From Halobacillus litoralis (GTDB lineage Bacteria > Bacillota > Bacilli > Bacillales > Halobacillaceae), in contig NZ_CP026118.1 of the NCBI RefSeq assembly GCF_004101865.1, forward strand, positions 2,435,001 to 2,499,000: 64,000 nt of DNA, read 5' to 3'. Positions 53,892 to 63,122 of the stretch are shown piece by piece (the first letter of the stretch is position 1; each line of letters starts with the position of its first letter). The translations under genes and the position numbers were made by a program. A model generated the notes under the pieces. That model worked only from the letters and a program-made list of their open reading frames with translations, was not told the DNA's origin and searched no databases.

Positions 53892-54041
53892 ATGAGTAAA
53901 AAAGACAAAAAGCCAAATCGTCAATTCAAAGAAACAAAGAACAAAGGCGAGCATAGAAACGGCCGTCTGGCTCAATTTAAAAATCATAGTACAGAATTCG
54001 GCGCAGAACCGAATGAGTATATTGATCGCGAGCGTTTATAA
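53892..54041 (+). CDS. Small, highly charged hypothetical protein
   Basis: A 49-codon frame starts at ATG 53892 (or ATG 53889) behind GAGGTGA and ends at TAA 54039. It reads MSKKDKKPNRQFKETKNKGE and continues with similar lysine-, asparagine- and glutamine-rich sequence, ending EYIDRERL. It resembles small spore-associated or stress proteins in composition only; no family is claimed. A strong terminator follows at once, which supports a real gene. Confidence 0.62.
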   Translation: MSKKDKKPNRQFKETKNKGEHRNGRLAQFKNHSTEFGAEPNEYIDRERL

Positions 54042-54062
54042 AAATCGCCCCGCCTCATAACA

Positions 54063-54097
54063 AAGTGTCTGTCCTTTATGAAGGGCAGGCACTTTTA
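54063..54097 (+). terminator. Terminator after the small charged protein
   Basis: AAGTGTCTGTCCTT pairs with AAGGGCAGGCACTT (14 bp with G-U), followed by TTATTC. Confidence 0.82.
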
Positions 54098-54111
54098 TTC
54101 ATTCCTTACCC

Positions 54112-54138
54112 TTAAGAGTATTTCCTAAAAGTCGATAT
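54112..54138 (+). promoter_or_regulatory. SigD-like promoter of hemAT
   Basis: TTAA (54112-54115), a 15-base spacer and GTCGATAT (54131-54138) are close to the motility sigma consensus TAAA-N15-GCCGATAT. Chemotaxis receptors in Bacillus are usually SigD-dependent. Confidence 0.55.
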
Positions 54139-54185
54139 AAAGGCTAGAGCTAATTATATCTGGAAGATACTTAGGGGGATGAAGC

Positions 54186-55472
54186 ATGGGTTTATTTGCG
54201 ACAAAGAAAAGAGAAAAAGAAGAAGCGGCACTGGGAGAAGGTTTAGTTGGTAAAATCCAAGTAGAGTCAGGGTCAGATCTTGAAAAACAGTTTGAAATGA
54301 TTCATTTGACGGCAGATGATTTGGCCATCTTAAAGTCCTTACAGCCCCTCGTCAGTAGTCATATCGATGAAGTAGTGCGTCAGTTTTATGCAAACTTGGA
54401 AAGCGAACCATCCTTGGAGCACATCATCAACCACCATAGTTCAGTAGAACGTTTGCAGAAGACGCTGTCCGTACATATCCAGGAAATGTTCAATGGGGTG
54501 ATTGATGCCTCTTTCATCGAAAAACGAAAGCGGATTGCAAAAGTACACTTGAACATTGGCTTGAAACCGAAATGGTACATGTGTGCATTCCAGGATCTAT
54601 TGCTTTCTTTCATGAATATTTATCAACAGGAGCTGAGTGAAGCCCACTTCAGCCAAGCGATTCGCGCAACAACGAAGATCCTCAGCATTGAACAACAACT
54701 GGTGTTGGATATGTTCGAGGAAGAAGCGGAACAATTAAGGGAAGCGGAAATTGAAAAACGCCGGGAAGCCTACCGCAGGGTCGATCAAATGTCTGAAGAA
54801 GTAGCTGCAGTATCTCAACAGGCTAGTGCTTCCACTGAACAATTGACCGAGCAGACAGAGAAGATTGTAGAGGATTCTAAAAATGGGTCCCAGGTTGCTC
54901 AACAAGTTGAACAACAATCATTAGAAGGAAAAGAAAGATTGGAAATTCAGCAAAAACAGATGAATGAAATTCAAAAAAATATTAAAGAGATCTCGGATGA
55001 TATGGAAAAATTGAAACACGTCGCCGAGGAAATCAGTAAAATTGTTACAATCGTTTCGTCCATTGCCGAACAGACAAATCTGCTTTCCTTGAATGCTTCC
55101 ATCGAGGCAGCAAGAGCCGGGGAACACGGAGCAGGGTTCACAGTGGTGGCCAATGAAGTCCGTAAACTGTCCGAGCAGACGCAGAATTCTGTAGCAGAAG
55201 TATCTGATTTAATCACATCGACAAGTGGGCAGATCCATAATGTTTCCAGCAATGTCGGGAGCATTAATGAAATGATTTCAGAAGGAACCGAGAGTATGAA
55301 TCAAATCAATCACTTCTTTACAGAAATCGTAACCGCTATGGGACAGAACAAGTCATATAACGCCGGGATTGAAGGAGAACTTGAACAATTCGCCCATGTA
55401 ATCCAGGAAATTAACGGAGCTGTATCCAAAGTGGCTTCTTCTTCTCAACGTTTGACAGAACTGACGGAGTGA
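54186..55472 (+). CDS. hemAT: Heme-based aerotaxis transducer HemAT
   Basis: The 428-residue soluble receptor has an N-terminal protoglobin domain (about 25-180) with the proximal heme histidine His121 in [13 protein letters not shown] and Tyr68 in RQFYANL at the oxygen pocket. A C-terminal methyl-accepting domain follows, including the tip motif [20 protein letters not shown] followed by [10 protein letters not shown]. There are no membrane helices. It binds oxygen and signals to CheA. It ends slightly short of the usual length without an obvious truncation. A SigD-like promoter lies upstream. Confidence 0.94.
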   Translation: MGLFATKKREKEEAALGEGLVGKIQVESGSDLEKQFEMIHLTADDLAILKSLQPLVSSHIDEVVRQFYANLESEPSLEHIINHHSSVERLQKTLSVHIQEMFNGVIDASFIEKRKRIAKVHLNIGLKPKWYMCAFQDLLLSFMNIYQQELSEAHFSQAIRATTKILSIEQQLVLDMFEEEAEQLREAEIEKRREAYRRVDQMSEEVAAVSQQASASTEQLTEQTEKIVEDSKNGSQVAQQVEQQSLEGKERLEIQQKQMNEIQKNIKEISDDMEKLKHVAEEISKIVTIVSSIAEQTNLLSLNASIEAARAGEHGAGFTVVANEVRKLSEQTQNSVAEVSDLITSTSGQIHNVSSNVGSINEMISEGTESMNQINHFFTEIVTAMGQNKSYNAGIEGELEQFAHVIQEINGAVSKVASSSQRLTELTE

Positions 55473-55584
55473 CCTATAGAAATAGGTCATTCACCTAAGT
55501 GAATTCTCACGCAGTTGCTGAAAAATGTAAAGAACAAGCAAATAACATACTGAAATACAGGATTTTCAGGACTATTAATAACAA

Positions 55585-55620
55585 ACAAAACGCTTGGAAT
55601 AATAGATCCAAGCGTTTTGT
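55585..55620 (+). terminator. Terminator of hemAT
   Basis: ACAAAACGCTTGGA and TCCAAGCGTTTTGT are a perfect 14-bp stem with an 8-base loop, followed by TGTTT. Confidence 0.88.
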
Positions 55621-55790
55621 TGTTTATTCCTTTGTTATACCAAAGACGCCGTTTGTATTAAGTAACCTTCTTCACCAACTCCCCCTTTTATTCTTCATTC
55701 ATGTACAGTAATGTTACACATATATAGAAATCACAATAAATATCACAAGTATGAAACACAATTCCCTTATAATGCATGTTGGGGGGATTA

Positions 55791-56061
55791 ATGAATATTG
55801 CTTCTATAGATTGGATTGAAGACAGGCTGAAAAGTAAATACTCGTTAGGTGAACTTGCCAATGATATGGGATATTCCCTTTATTATTGTTCATTTATATT
55901 TCACCAATTAATAGGTTTGAATATTAGACGGTCTATTCTTCTTAGAAGGTTGTACTTGTCTACAGAAGATTTAGGACGCGGGAGGAGGATCATTGATATT
56001 GCTTTTGATTACGTTTAAGAACGTTTTCGGCATAAGCCCTGGAGAATATCAACTCAACTAA
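55791..56061 (+). pseudogene. AraC-type DNA-binding protein with frameshift deletion
   Basis: From ATG 55791 the frame reads WIEDRLKSKYSLGELANDMG and then RRSILLRRLYLSTEDLGRG, an AraC HTH, ending at IIDIAFDYV and a stop near 56016. One base later another frame continues FKNVFGISPGEYQLN to TAA 56059-56061, the usual end of an AraC domain. The residues normally joining them (an S-x-E-A-F-x-R-A segment) are missing. A deletion of about two dozen bases with frame loss explains this. Only the DNA-binding domain is visible. It lies before a DUF1835-like gene that commonly follows AraC HTHs in Bacillus. Confidence 0.68.
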
Positions 56062-56118
56062 AATGCCAGTTCAATCATTTAACAAACTCTCGATAAATAA
56101 TAAAGGGAATGGTGCGGA

Positions 56119-56826
56119 ATGGGTTTTTCACGAGAAATGAGGGTTAATCAAATACAAAGCGCAACCAGTGATTTTTCTGATGAACATGTACTGAATATTC
56201 TGAATGGTCAGGTTTTGTATGATGAGTTTAAGAATAACAAAATCATGGGGGATTCAGATTACGCTCCTTTTAATGAAGCTATGTGTGTAAATGCTACTAC
56301 CAGGAAGATATTCAATGAGGAATTCATCAAAACAAGAGCTGCAGGGCACCATGTACTAGTTGAAGATTATATCAATAATGTGATCGCACCTTTAAATGAC
56401 CTCTTTAATAACACATATACGTATATCATTTTGTGGTTCGGCGAAGATATGTTTTGTCAAATGAATCTTCTCACTCTCCTTGGGTACCTTGAACAATCCG
56501 AATACAGGGGGAAAGTTTTCTTGAATAGCTTTAGAGAAGATGAATTTAAGGTAACACAAACAGAACTTGAGTTAGGTGATTATTTTACAGTATACGAAGA
56601 CGTCCTATTAAACCAGCAAAAAACGTCCGTAAAAGTAATTCCCGTTATGTACCAGGCCATAGATCTATACTTAATGATGCTTGAAGATGATAATCCAGTA
56701 ATGAGGTATATCAAGAAAAATGACAACTTAGCGACATCTGAATTACTTAAAAGGTTATTTGATGTTTTTCCAACATTAGGATATGGAGATGTGCAATATA
56801 AAAAACTTATTAGTAAAGTTGAATAA
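56119..56826 (+). CDS. DUF1835-like protein
   Basis: The 235-residue protein has an N-terminal segment LNILNGQVLYDEFKNNKIMG and the conserved PFNEAMCVNATT followed by IILWFGEDMFCQMNLLTLLG, resembling DUF1835-type proteins whose function is unknown. The C-terminal part is helical and ends in a charged tail. There is no signal peptide or membrane helix. It lies 57 bases after the broken AraC gene. Codon use is more AT-rich than its neighbours. Confidence 0.62.
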   Translation: MGFSREMRVNQIQSATSDFSDEHVLNILNGQVLYDEFKNNKIMGDSDYAPFNEAMCVNATTRKIFNEEFIKTRAAGHHVLVEDYINNVIAPLNDLFNNTYTYIILWFGEDMFCQMNLLTLLGYLEQSEYRGKVFLNSFREDEFKVTQTELELGDYFTVYEDVLLNQQKTSVKVIPVMYQAIDLYLMMLEDDNPVMRYIKKNDNLATSELLKRLFDVFPTLGYGDVQYKKLISKVE

Positions 56827-56890
56827 GCACCCTATTTCTCATATGGTATCGGTTTGGTGCTTTGCTTGGAGAAATGGGGGTTTGGAAATA

Positions 56891-56940
56891 GCTCGCTTTC
56901 CGCCGGGAACACGGCAAGCTTCCTCGAGCTAAAAGCGAGG
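56891..56940. repeat. Partial GC-rich repeat
   Basis: GCTCGCTTTCCGCCGGGAAC and AAAAGCGAGG flank an imperfect hairpin (CTCGCTTT with AAAAGCGAG). It resembles the outer part of the GC-rich repeat family at 57009-57113 but lacks most of the core. Confidence 0.5.
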
Positions 56941-57008
56941 CTATTGAAAAACCCTTTTTAATCTAGAGAAGCTGTTGAAGTTTGTTGTTGCTTCTCACGA
57001 ATCGCTTG

Positions 57009-57113
57009 TCGGTGGGTGCTTGCCGCGGGCACGGCCTCAGCTAACTTGGTCAAGAAGATCACTTGACCAAGTGGATCTTCGGCTCGCGCTGTTCCCGCAG
57101 GCGTCACCACCGA
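57009..57113. repeat. GC-rich structured repeat, copy 2
   Basis: The core GGGCACGGCCTCAGC ... GCTGTTCCCGCAGG is shared with 16025-16138. The outer stem is TCGGTGG / CCACCGA and the apical hairpin ACTTGGTCAAG / CTTGACCAAGT (11 bp), both different in sequence from copy 1 but base-paired at equivalent places. The remainder of 56827-57481 has no recognisable gene. Confidence 0.7.
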
Positions 57114-57481
57114 ACGCTCATCGTGGAATCAACAGAGGCCAATCTGAAAAGTGATTTCCTTTGATTATAAAAGAAAATCACTCTCCGTGTACAAGGGGCG
57201 GTGGCGATATTCACCGTCAATATCAATACGAATACTAAAGCTCATGGAGAAGGAAGGTCCCTATAAAGAAGCCCGAGTTAAATGATAAAATTGTCCAACT
57301 CGACTACTTTATTTGATGCATAACTCAAAAAGTTGAAGTGCTTCAGAGGCCACCTAAAAGCTCTCCTGGATCTCGCCAGTTCCCCGCAGGAAAACAAGTT
57401 GTTTCAAAGCCACCCCTATCTCTTATTCGATAACGAACCTCCACTATCCCGGAATCAAGTCTTCTATAATGCGTTCGGTTT

Positions 57482-57838
57482 TCATTCTTTCTCGAGCCAA
57501 TCTTTCAATACCACCGCATGGTTGTGGTGCACATCTTTTGCACCGTATAGAAGAATGACCCTCTGGTATTTCACTTTTTCCTTTAGTTCATTTAACAAAT
57601 ATTGGGCTTCAGGAGACTGATTTATTTCCTCCAGATATTTCTCCTTGAAACCTTCAAATTTGTCAGCATCGTGGTTGAACCATTTTCTTAAATCTGAACT
57701 CGGGGCGATGATTTTCGTCCATTTATCCAGCTGGGCTTTCTCTTTTGAAATACCTCTAGGCCATACGCGGTCGACAAGGACACGATAACCACCTAATATT
57801 TTTTCTTCATCATAAATACGTCTTAATAAGACTGACAT
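57482..57838 (-). CDS. DUF488-family protein (YeaO-like)
   Basis: The 118-residue protein matches DUF488: RRIYDEEKILGGYRVLVDRV, WPRGISKEKAQLDKW, a central KWFNHD and the terminal LLYGAKDVHHNHAVVLKDWL. Its biochemical role is unknown. AGGAGGATAATACAA precedes the ATG. It stands alone, downstream of the ytxH operon terminator. Confidence 0.9.
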   Translation of the reverse strand: MSVLLRRIYDEEKILGGYRVLVDRVWPRGISKEKAQLDKWTKIIAPSSDLRKWFNHDADKFEGFKEKYLEEINQSPEAQYLLNELKEKVKYQRVILLYGAKDVHHNHAVVLKDWLEKE

Positions 57839-57861
57839 TTGTATTATCCTCCTGCACGAAA

Positions 57862-57891
57862 AAGCGCTGCATATTTTTATATGCAGCGCTT
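57862..57891 (-). terminator. Terminator of the ytxH operon
   Basis: AAGCGCTGCATAT and ATATGCAGCGCTT form a 13-bp stem followed on the minus strand by TTTTTCG. Confidence 0.87.
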
Positions 57892-57905
57892 CTTTAACAG
57901 ATTAT

Positions 57906-58415
57906 TTAGCGCTGGTGGTTTATTTCAGCGACTTTCTCACGAGTTTGATCGGTATTTTCTTCATTTGAAGGTTCAGCTAGCTCATCCTTCGCTTCTTTCG
58001 CTTTATCTCCCGCTTCCTGCAAGTCTTCTCCCGCATTTTTGGCTGTCGATACGATTTCTTCGGACTCTTCTTTGATATCTTTTGCCTTTTCGGTAATTTC
58101 TTTGCCCTGGTTATTGAAGACTTCCTGAACGGTAGCGACCGCTTCGTTTGCCACAGATACGAAATTGCGGACACGTGTAACCAGGTCATCTTTTTTCGCT
58201 GATGGATCTTCCTTCACCTCTGAAGCATATCCAGATACGGCGTCCTTGGTAGAACGGGTACCTTCTTTGATACGCTTTCTTTCACTGGGATCTTTGATGA
58301 GAATGAATGCGCCACCGATCAGTGCTCCTGTTAAAATGGCGATCGGTAACTTTTTGTTTCCTCGTTTTTGGTTTTGTGGTGTCGTTTGATTTACATTCTG
58401 GTTTTGGTTTTCCAT
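57906..58415 (-). CDS. YtxH domain-containing protein
   Basis: The 169-residue protein has a hydrophobic N-terminal helix (LPIAILTGALIGGAFILI), then a long charged coiled-coil-like region with KAKDIKEESEEIVSTAKNAG. The YtxH family in Bacillus is a general stress protein group of unknown function. It is the last gene of a four-gene minus-strand operon with a SigB-like promoter. Confidence 0.85.
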   Translation of the reverse strand: MENQNQNVNQTTPQNQKRGNKKLPIAILTGALIGGAFILIKDPSERKRIKEGTRSTKDAVSGYASEVKEDPSAKKDDLVTRVRNFVSVANEAVATVQEVFNNQGKEITEKAKDIKEESEEIVSTAKNAGEDLQEAGDKAKEAKDELAEPSNEENTDQTREKVAEINHQR

Positions 58416-58430
58416 GGTTAAAATCCCCTT

Positions 58431-58637
58431 TCAGTTTTTGTTTTTCACAGCTTCCGTTTCGAGTTTGTGTTTGGTGGATTGGATATCCTGGTACTGGGTC
58501 AACCCGCATTCATAAAATTCTGCTTTCTTTCGGTTGAATTTCATTTTAGTCACAGATGGTTCATAAATCAATGATCTTGCTATCAGGCCACCTACAATGC
58601 CTGCAGACAGTCCGATAATCCATTCTGTGTTTTTCAT
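58431..58637 (-). CDS. Small membrane protein of the ytxH operon
   Basis: The 68-residue product has one N-terminal membrane helix (WIIGLSAGIVGGLIARSLIY) and a polar tail with KMKFNRKKAEFYECG. Its ATG overlaps the stop of the preceding DUF948 gene (ATGA), and it lies in the same operon. No known family was recognised. Confidence 0.75.
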   Translation of the reverse strand: MKNTEWIIGLSAGIVGGLIARSLIYEPSVTKMKFNRKKAEFYECGLTQYQDIQSTKHKLETEAVKNKN

Positions 58638-59083
58638 GATGTCGACCTTTCCAGTTGAACTGATTTCAATGCTTTACGTCTTTGGGAAAGGTAATAAGTC
58701 AGGGCGAGAGCACCATAGATACCACGCCAACCTTCTTCGTTGATTTTTTGTTCACCTTCGTGCGTGCTTTGCTTAATGGATGCGGTCATGTCGACAAGTG
58801 AGGAGGTCAGTTTCCTGGAGGACTCTCCGATATCGCCGACGATATAAAACAGCGGGCTGAGTGCGCGAATCTTCTCGTTGACATCAGCCAGTGTATCATT
58901 ACTACTGTGCAGTACGCCTGTTGTCTCTTTCATCACAGAGTCCAACTGATCCGGCAGTTGATCCACTGTTTTACGGACACCGCCAAGAACTTTGGCTAGA
59001 TTATTCAAGGCTTTGATTAAGAAAATAGACACGATAGCAAAAGCGATTCCGATGATAAGGACACCGATTCCTAGATAATCCAT
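58634..59083 (-). CDS. DUF948-family membrane protein, second copy
   Basis: The 149-residue protein has an N-terminal membrane helix (GIGVLIIGIAFAIVSIFLIK) followed by a heptad-like region (DQLPDQLDSVMKETTGVLHS) typical of DUF948/YtxG. The C-terminus is extended with GIYGALALTYYLSQRRK. It overlaps the next gene by four bases. Confidence 0.86.
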   Translation of the reverse strand: MDYLGIGVLIIGIAFAIVSIFLIKALNNLAKVLGGVRKTVDQLPDQLDSVMKETTGVLHSSNDTLADVNEKIRALSPLFYIVGDIGESSRKLTSSLVDMTASIKQSTHEGEQKINEEGWRGIYGALALTYYLSQRRKALKSVQLERSTS

Positions 59084-59106
59084 GAGTAAAACCCCACTTT
59101 CCTAAT

Positions 59107-59514
59107 TTACTTCTTTCTTTTCCATTTCAAATATAATTCAATCGCAGCATCGCCCCAGCGCATGGCTTTCGCGACATTTTCATCCTTCTCGTGGGAAGCG
59201 TGGGCGACACTTTCAGACACACCCTGTAACGAATGGTTGACGTTACCGACGGTGGAGCCGACATTTTTCAATGTTTCCATCAATCCATCGAGTGTCTGCG
59301 TTTTGGTTTCGATATCTGCTGCTATGTTGTTTGATTTCTTGAGTAAACTTTCTGATTCTGTGGTGATGCCCTGCATCTGGCCTTCTACTTTTTCTAATGT
59401 GTTCGATACGCTCGTCATCGTACTTGAGGCAGCTTTCAAGGTTTTGACGACATAGATGCTGATGAAGGCAAAAGCAATTGCGATAATAAGTAAACTTATT
59501 CCTGCTAATGACAT
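59107..59514 (-). CDS. DUF948-family membrane protein, first copy (YtxG-like)
   Basis: The 135-residue protein has an N-terminal membrane helix (LLIIAIAFAFISIYVVKTLK) and a long coiled-coil stretch (TMTSVSNTLEKVEGQMQGIT). It is the first gene of a stress operon ytxG-like, DUF948, small protein, ytxH-like. GAGGTGA precedes the ATG. Its SigB-like promoter is at 59575-59550. Confidence 0.86.
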   Translation of the reverse strand: MSLAGISLLIIAIAFAFISIYVVKTLKAASSTMTSVSNTLEKVEGQMQGITTESESLLKKSNNIAADIETKTQTLDGLMETLKNVGSTVGNVNHSLQGVSESVAHASHEKDENVAKAMRWGDAAIELYLKWKRKK

Positions 59515-59549
59515 GAGTGTTCACCTCTTTATTAAGTCGTTCCTAGGCT

Positions 59550-59575
59550 ATACCACTAAATATTTTTCTCGAAAC
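59550..59575 (-). promoter_or_regulatory. SigB-like promoter of the ytxG/H-like operon
   Basis: On the minus strand GTTTCG, a 14-base spacer and TGGTAT match the SigB pattern GTTT-N14-GGGTAT in most positions, 36 bases upstream of the start codon. Confidence 0.55.
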
Positions 59576-59812
59576 TATTTTCAAGGATTTTAACAGATGA
59601 ATAGTTTTCCAATTGTAAGAGGAATTGAAGTGAAAAGGATGTCTTCTATTTAAAGAAGGCTCGAAACTTTTTAAGAATGAAGGGGTCTGGGATCAGAGAA
59701 AAGAAAAGGATCGTGTGAAATTTTTTCATCTTTTCAGTGAAAGTCCTCGCTTTTTCAGATAGGAATTAGAAAGGAGTGGTTTTTCTATATAAATTACGGG
59801 GAACACATATTT

Positions 59813-59827
59813 ATGCAAGCGCTTACT
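59813..59827 (+). promoter_or_regulatory. Candidate cre site upstream of glgBCD
   Basis: ATGCAAGCGCTTACT matches WTGNAANCGNWNNCW at all positions and has a palindromic AAGCGCTT core. It lies in the 465-bp promoter region of the glycogen operon. CcpA control is plausible. The rest of 59576-60040 is AT-rich with no certain promoter. Confidence 0.6.
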
Positions 59828-60040
59828 TATAAACATTTATATAACAATAAGTCTAAATAATCAATATGTATAAAAATTCGATAAAATACGACAAAACTTT
59901 CAGAAAATTTTTAACAATTTTAATTGTAAAAGCTCTGCCGTGATTTTATGATGAATATAGGCGAAAGAAAACGTTCTTACACTTTATTTGCGCGTGAGTC
60001 TTTCAAATTGATCAAATTTAAAGGGAAGAGGAGTGTTGGT

Positions 60041-61960
60041 GTGGTTCAAAATACAACTTTAGAGCATGATATCTACTTGTTTCATGAAGGGAACCTCCGA
60101 TATAGTTATCGACTTCTTGGCGCTCATTCTGAAACAAGGGATGGCGTACAAGGCATCCGGTTCGCCGTATGGGCTCCAAACGCTGAGCAGGTAAGCGTAG
60201 TGGGCATGTTCAATGAATGGGACGGCAGAGAGAACCCGATGGAGAGAATTAATGAGAATGGGATTTGGATGGCCTTCATTCCAGGGTTGGAGAAAGGGAC
60301 GATGTACAAGTATGAAATTTTAACTTCCCACGGCCACCTTCGTCTGAAGTCAGATCCTTACGCTTTTTCAAGTGAGCTTCGGCCGGACACCGCATCTGTG
60401 GTCTATCCATTAGATGACTATGAGTGGAAAGATGACGAGTGGATGAAGGATAGAAAAGCCAGAAATCCTTATGAATCACCGATGTCCATCTATGAACTTC
60501 ATTTAGGCTCATGGAAATACATAGAGCCCGAAGTTTATTATAACTATCGCGAATATGCAGAGATGGTCATTCCTTATGTCAAAGACCTGGGCTATACCCA
60601 TATTGAACTTCTGCCTTTGACGGAGCACCCGTTCGACCGTTCGTGGGGGTATCAGGCAACCGGTTACTATTCCGTTACCTCCCGTTATGGCACTCCTGAC
60701 GATTTTAAATACTTTGTCGACCAGTGTCACAAACATGGAATCGGTGTCATATTGGATTGGGTGCCAGGCCATTTTTGTAAAGATGAGCACGGTTTGAGAC
60801 GTTTTGATGGAGAAGCCCTCTATGAATATGAGAATCCCAGTAAAGCGGAAAAAACGCAATGGGGTACACTCACATTCGATTTTGCAAGGGAGGAAGTCCA
60901 AAGTTTTCTTATCTCCAATGCCATCTATTGGTTAAATGAATACCATCTGGATGGATTGCGGGTGGACGCAGTCGCCAGCATGCTGTATTTGGACTTCGGC
61001 AAAAACGATGGGGAATGGGAATTGAATGAATACGGCGGACGGGAGAATCTTGAAGCTGTTTCATTTATTAAGAAAATGAATGAAGCGGTTTTCGACGAAT
61101 CCCCAGATGTCCTGATGATGGCAGAAGAGTCGACTTCCTGGCCGCTTGTCAGTTCGCCGACATACATCGGTGGTCTCGGGTTCAATTATAAATGGAATAT
61201 GGGATGGATGAATGACATGCTCAAATACATGGAAATGGATCCGATCCACCGCAAACACCATCACAATTTAATTACCTTTTCACTTTTTTATGCTTTTTCA
61301 GAGAACTTTGTATTACCGATTTCCCATGATGAAGTCGTTCATGGTAAGAAATCGTTATTGAATAAAATGCCGGGAGATTATTGGCAGAAGTTTGCTAACT
61401 TACGAGCATTTCTGGCATATATGTATGCCCATCCCGGGAAGAAACTCATGTTCATGGGAGGTGAATTCGGCCAATTCGATGAGTGGAAAGATTTAGAGGA
61501 TTTGGATTGGGAGCTGATGGATTATGATTCCCACGCCTCCATATTGGATTACACGAAACAATTGCATCAATTGTATAGAGATATGCCGGCTTTATGGGAG
61601 CTCGATCATAAGGAAGAAGGATTCATGTGGATCGACCCTCATAACTACGATCAAAGCATTATTTCCTTTGCTCGCAACAGCCGCACTTCAAATGATCAGC
61701 TAATAGTCGTTTGTAACTTCACGCCGGAAGTTTACCACGATTACAAAGTAGGAGTCCCGAAACACGGCTCATATAAGGAAATTTTCTCGAGTGATGCGGA
61801 ACATTTCGGAGGTTCAGGGCAGATGAACGGTTTGCCTTTGGAAGCAGCAGCCTCTCCATGGCAAGGACAAGATCACCACATAACCATGACGATTCCCCCG
61901 CTCGGTGTGAGCTTCTTAAAAAGAACTTCAGTATCCAAGGAGGAAAATCATGAAAAATAA
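60041..61960 (+). CDS. glgB: 1,4-alpha-glucan branching enzyme
   Basis: The 639-residue GH13 enzyme introduces alpha-1,6 branches into glycogen. It has an N-terminal CBM48-like domain ([20 protein letters not shown]) and a TIM barrel with [10 protein letters not shown], the nucleophile in [10 protein letters not shown], the acid in MMAEEST and HDEVVHG. The GTG at 60041 is chosen because GAAGAGGAG precedes it and the family homology begins at [10 protein letters not shown]; a longer frame from 59948 adds unrelated residues. It overlaps glgC by 11 bases. Confidence 0.95.
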   Translation: MVQNTTLEHDIYLFHEGNLRYSYRLLGAHSETRDGVQGIRFAVWAPNAEQVSVVGMFNEWDGRENPMERINENGIWMAFIPGLEKGTMYKYEILTSHGHLRLKSDPYAFSSELRPDTASVVYPLDDYEWKDDEWMKDRKARNPYESPMSIYELHLGSWKYIEPEVYYNYREYAEMVIPYVKDLGYTHIELLPLTEHPFDRSWGYQATGYYSVTSRYGTPDDFKYFVDQCHKHGIGVILDWVPGHFCKDEHGLRRFDGEALYEYENPSKAEKTQWGTLTFDFAREEVQSFLISNAIYWLNEYHLDGLRVDAVASMLYLDFGKNDGEWELNEYGGRENLEAVSFIKKMNEAVFDESPDVLMMAEESTSWPLVSSPTYIGGLGFNYKWNMGWMNDMLKYMEMDPIHRKHHHNLITFSLFYAFSENFVLPISHDEVVHGKKSLLNKMPGDYWQKFANLRAFLAYMYAHPGKKLMFMGGEFGQFDEWKDLEDLDWELMDYDSHASILDYTKQLHQLYRDMPALWELDHKEEGFMWIDPHNYDQSIISFARNSRTSNDQLIVVCNFTPEVYHDYKVGVPKHGSYKEIFSSDAEHFGGSGQMNGLPLEAAASPWQGQDHHITMTIPPLGVSFLKRTSVSKEENHEK

Positions 61961-63107
61961 AGAATGCGTAGCGATGCTTCTGGCTGGTGGTCAAGGAACC
62001 AGACTGAAGTCACTGACCAAACAAATTGCAAAACCAGCTGTTTATTTTGGCGGGAAATACCGGATCATCGATTTTCCGTTAAGTAATTGTACGAATTCAG
62101 GCATCGACACGGTCGGTGTACTGACTCAATATGAGCCTCTCATTCTGAATGATTATATCGGAATCGGGGATACATGGGACCTGGATCGTAAGCACGGAGG
62201 AGTTTCGGTGTTGCCGCCATTCATGCAGGCAGAAGGGGGAGGCTGGTACTCAGGTACAGCCAATGCCATCCACCGGAATTTGAAATTCCTGAATCAATAT
62301 GAGCCAGAACACGTGCTTATCTTATCAGGGGACCATATTTACAAAATGGATTACAATGCCATGCTCAATCACCATAAGGAAACAGGGGCAGATGCCACCA
62401 TCTCTGTCATTGAAGTACCGTGGGAAGATGCGAACCGGTTTGGCATCATGAACACAGATGAAGAAGGTAGAATTACAGAGTTTGACGAGAAACCTGAATA
62501 TCCGAAGAGTAATCTCGCGTCAATGGGTGTTTACATTTTCCGTTGGGACGTCCTCAAGCAATATTTGATCGAGGACGCGGAAAAAGAAAATTCTTCTCAT
62601 GATTTCGGGAAAGATATCATCCCTGCTCTTCTTTACGATTATAAAAAGATGATGGCCTATACATTCGAAGGATATTGGAAAGATGTTGGCACGGTCGAGA
62701 GTTTGTGGGGAGCGAATATGGATTTGTTGAAGAAAAATCCAGAGCTGAACTTGAATGATCAAAGGTGGCGCATTTATTCGAAAAACCCTAACCAGCCTCC
62801 GCAATATATTGCACCTGCGGCGACGGTGAAGAACGCACTGATCAATGAAGGCTGCCGCATATATGGCAAGGTGGACACCTCAATCATCTTTTACGACGTT
62901 CATGTTGGTGAATCGTCAGTGGTGAAGGATTCTGTCATTATGCCTGGCGTGAAAATCGGCAAGAACGTGAAGATTCACCGGGCGATCGTCGCTAAAGGAA
63001 GTGTGATCGAGGATGGAGCAGTCATTGGTGACCCATCTCCAGATAGTGAGATCACACTTGTAGCGGACGAAGGAAGTGTGCTTGCTACTAGTTTTGCTAC
63101 CAACTGA
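61950..63107 (+). CDS. glgC: Glucose-1-phosphate adenylyltransferase
   Basis: The 385-residue enzyme makes ADP-glucose from glucose 1-phosphate and ATP. It has the nucleotide-binding [50 protein letters not shown] and a left-handed beta-helix C-terminus with [17 protein letters not shown]. It is the second gene of the operon and probably works with GlgD as a heteromeric enzyme, as in other Bacillus. Confidence 0.96.
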   Translation: MKNKECVAMLLAGGQGTRLKSLTKQIAKPAVYFGGKYRIIDFPLSNCTNSGIDTVGVLTQYEPLILNDYIGIGDTWDLDRKHGGVSVLPPFMQAEGGGWYSGTANAIHRNLKFLNQYEPEHVLILSGDHIYKMDYNAMLNHHKETGADATISVIEVPWEDANRFGIMNTDEEGRITEFDEKPEYPKSNLASMGVYIFRWDVLKQYLIEDAEKENSSHDFGKDIIPALLYDYKKMMAYTFEGYWKDVGTVESLWGANMDLLKKNPELNLNDQRWRIYSKNPNQPPQYIAPAATVKNALINEGCRIYGKVDTSIIFYDVHVGESSVVKDSVIMPGVKIGKNVKIHRAIVAKGSVIEDGAVIGDPSPDSEITLVADEGSVLATSFATN

Positions 63108-63122
63108 TAAAGGGAGGATTTT

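Noticed and set aside
57333..57620. 95-residue plus-strand frame
   Set aside because: Most of it is antisense to the DUF488 gene, and its upstream part has no ribosome site or recognisable motif.
59948..60040. 31-residue N-terminal extension of GlgB
   Set aside because: Branching enzyme homology begins after it, and a GTG with a good ribosome site lies at 60041.
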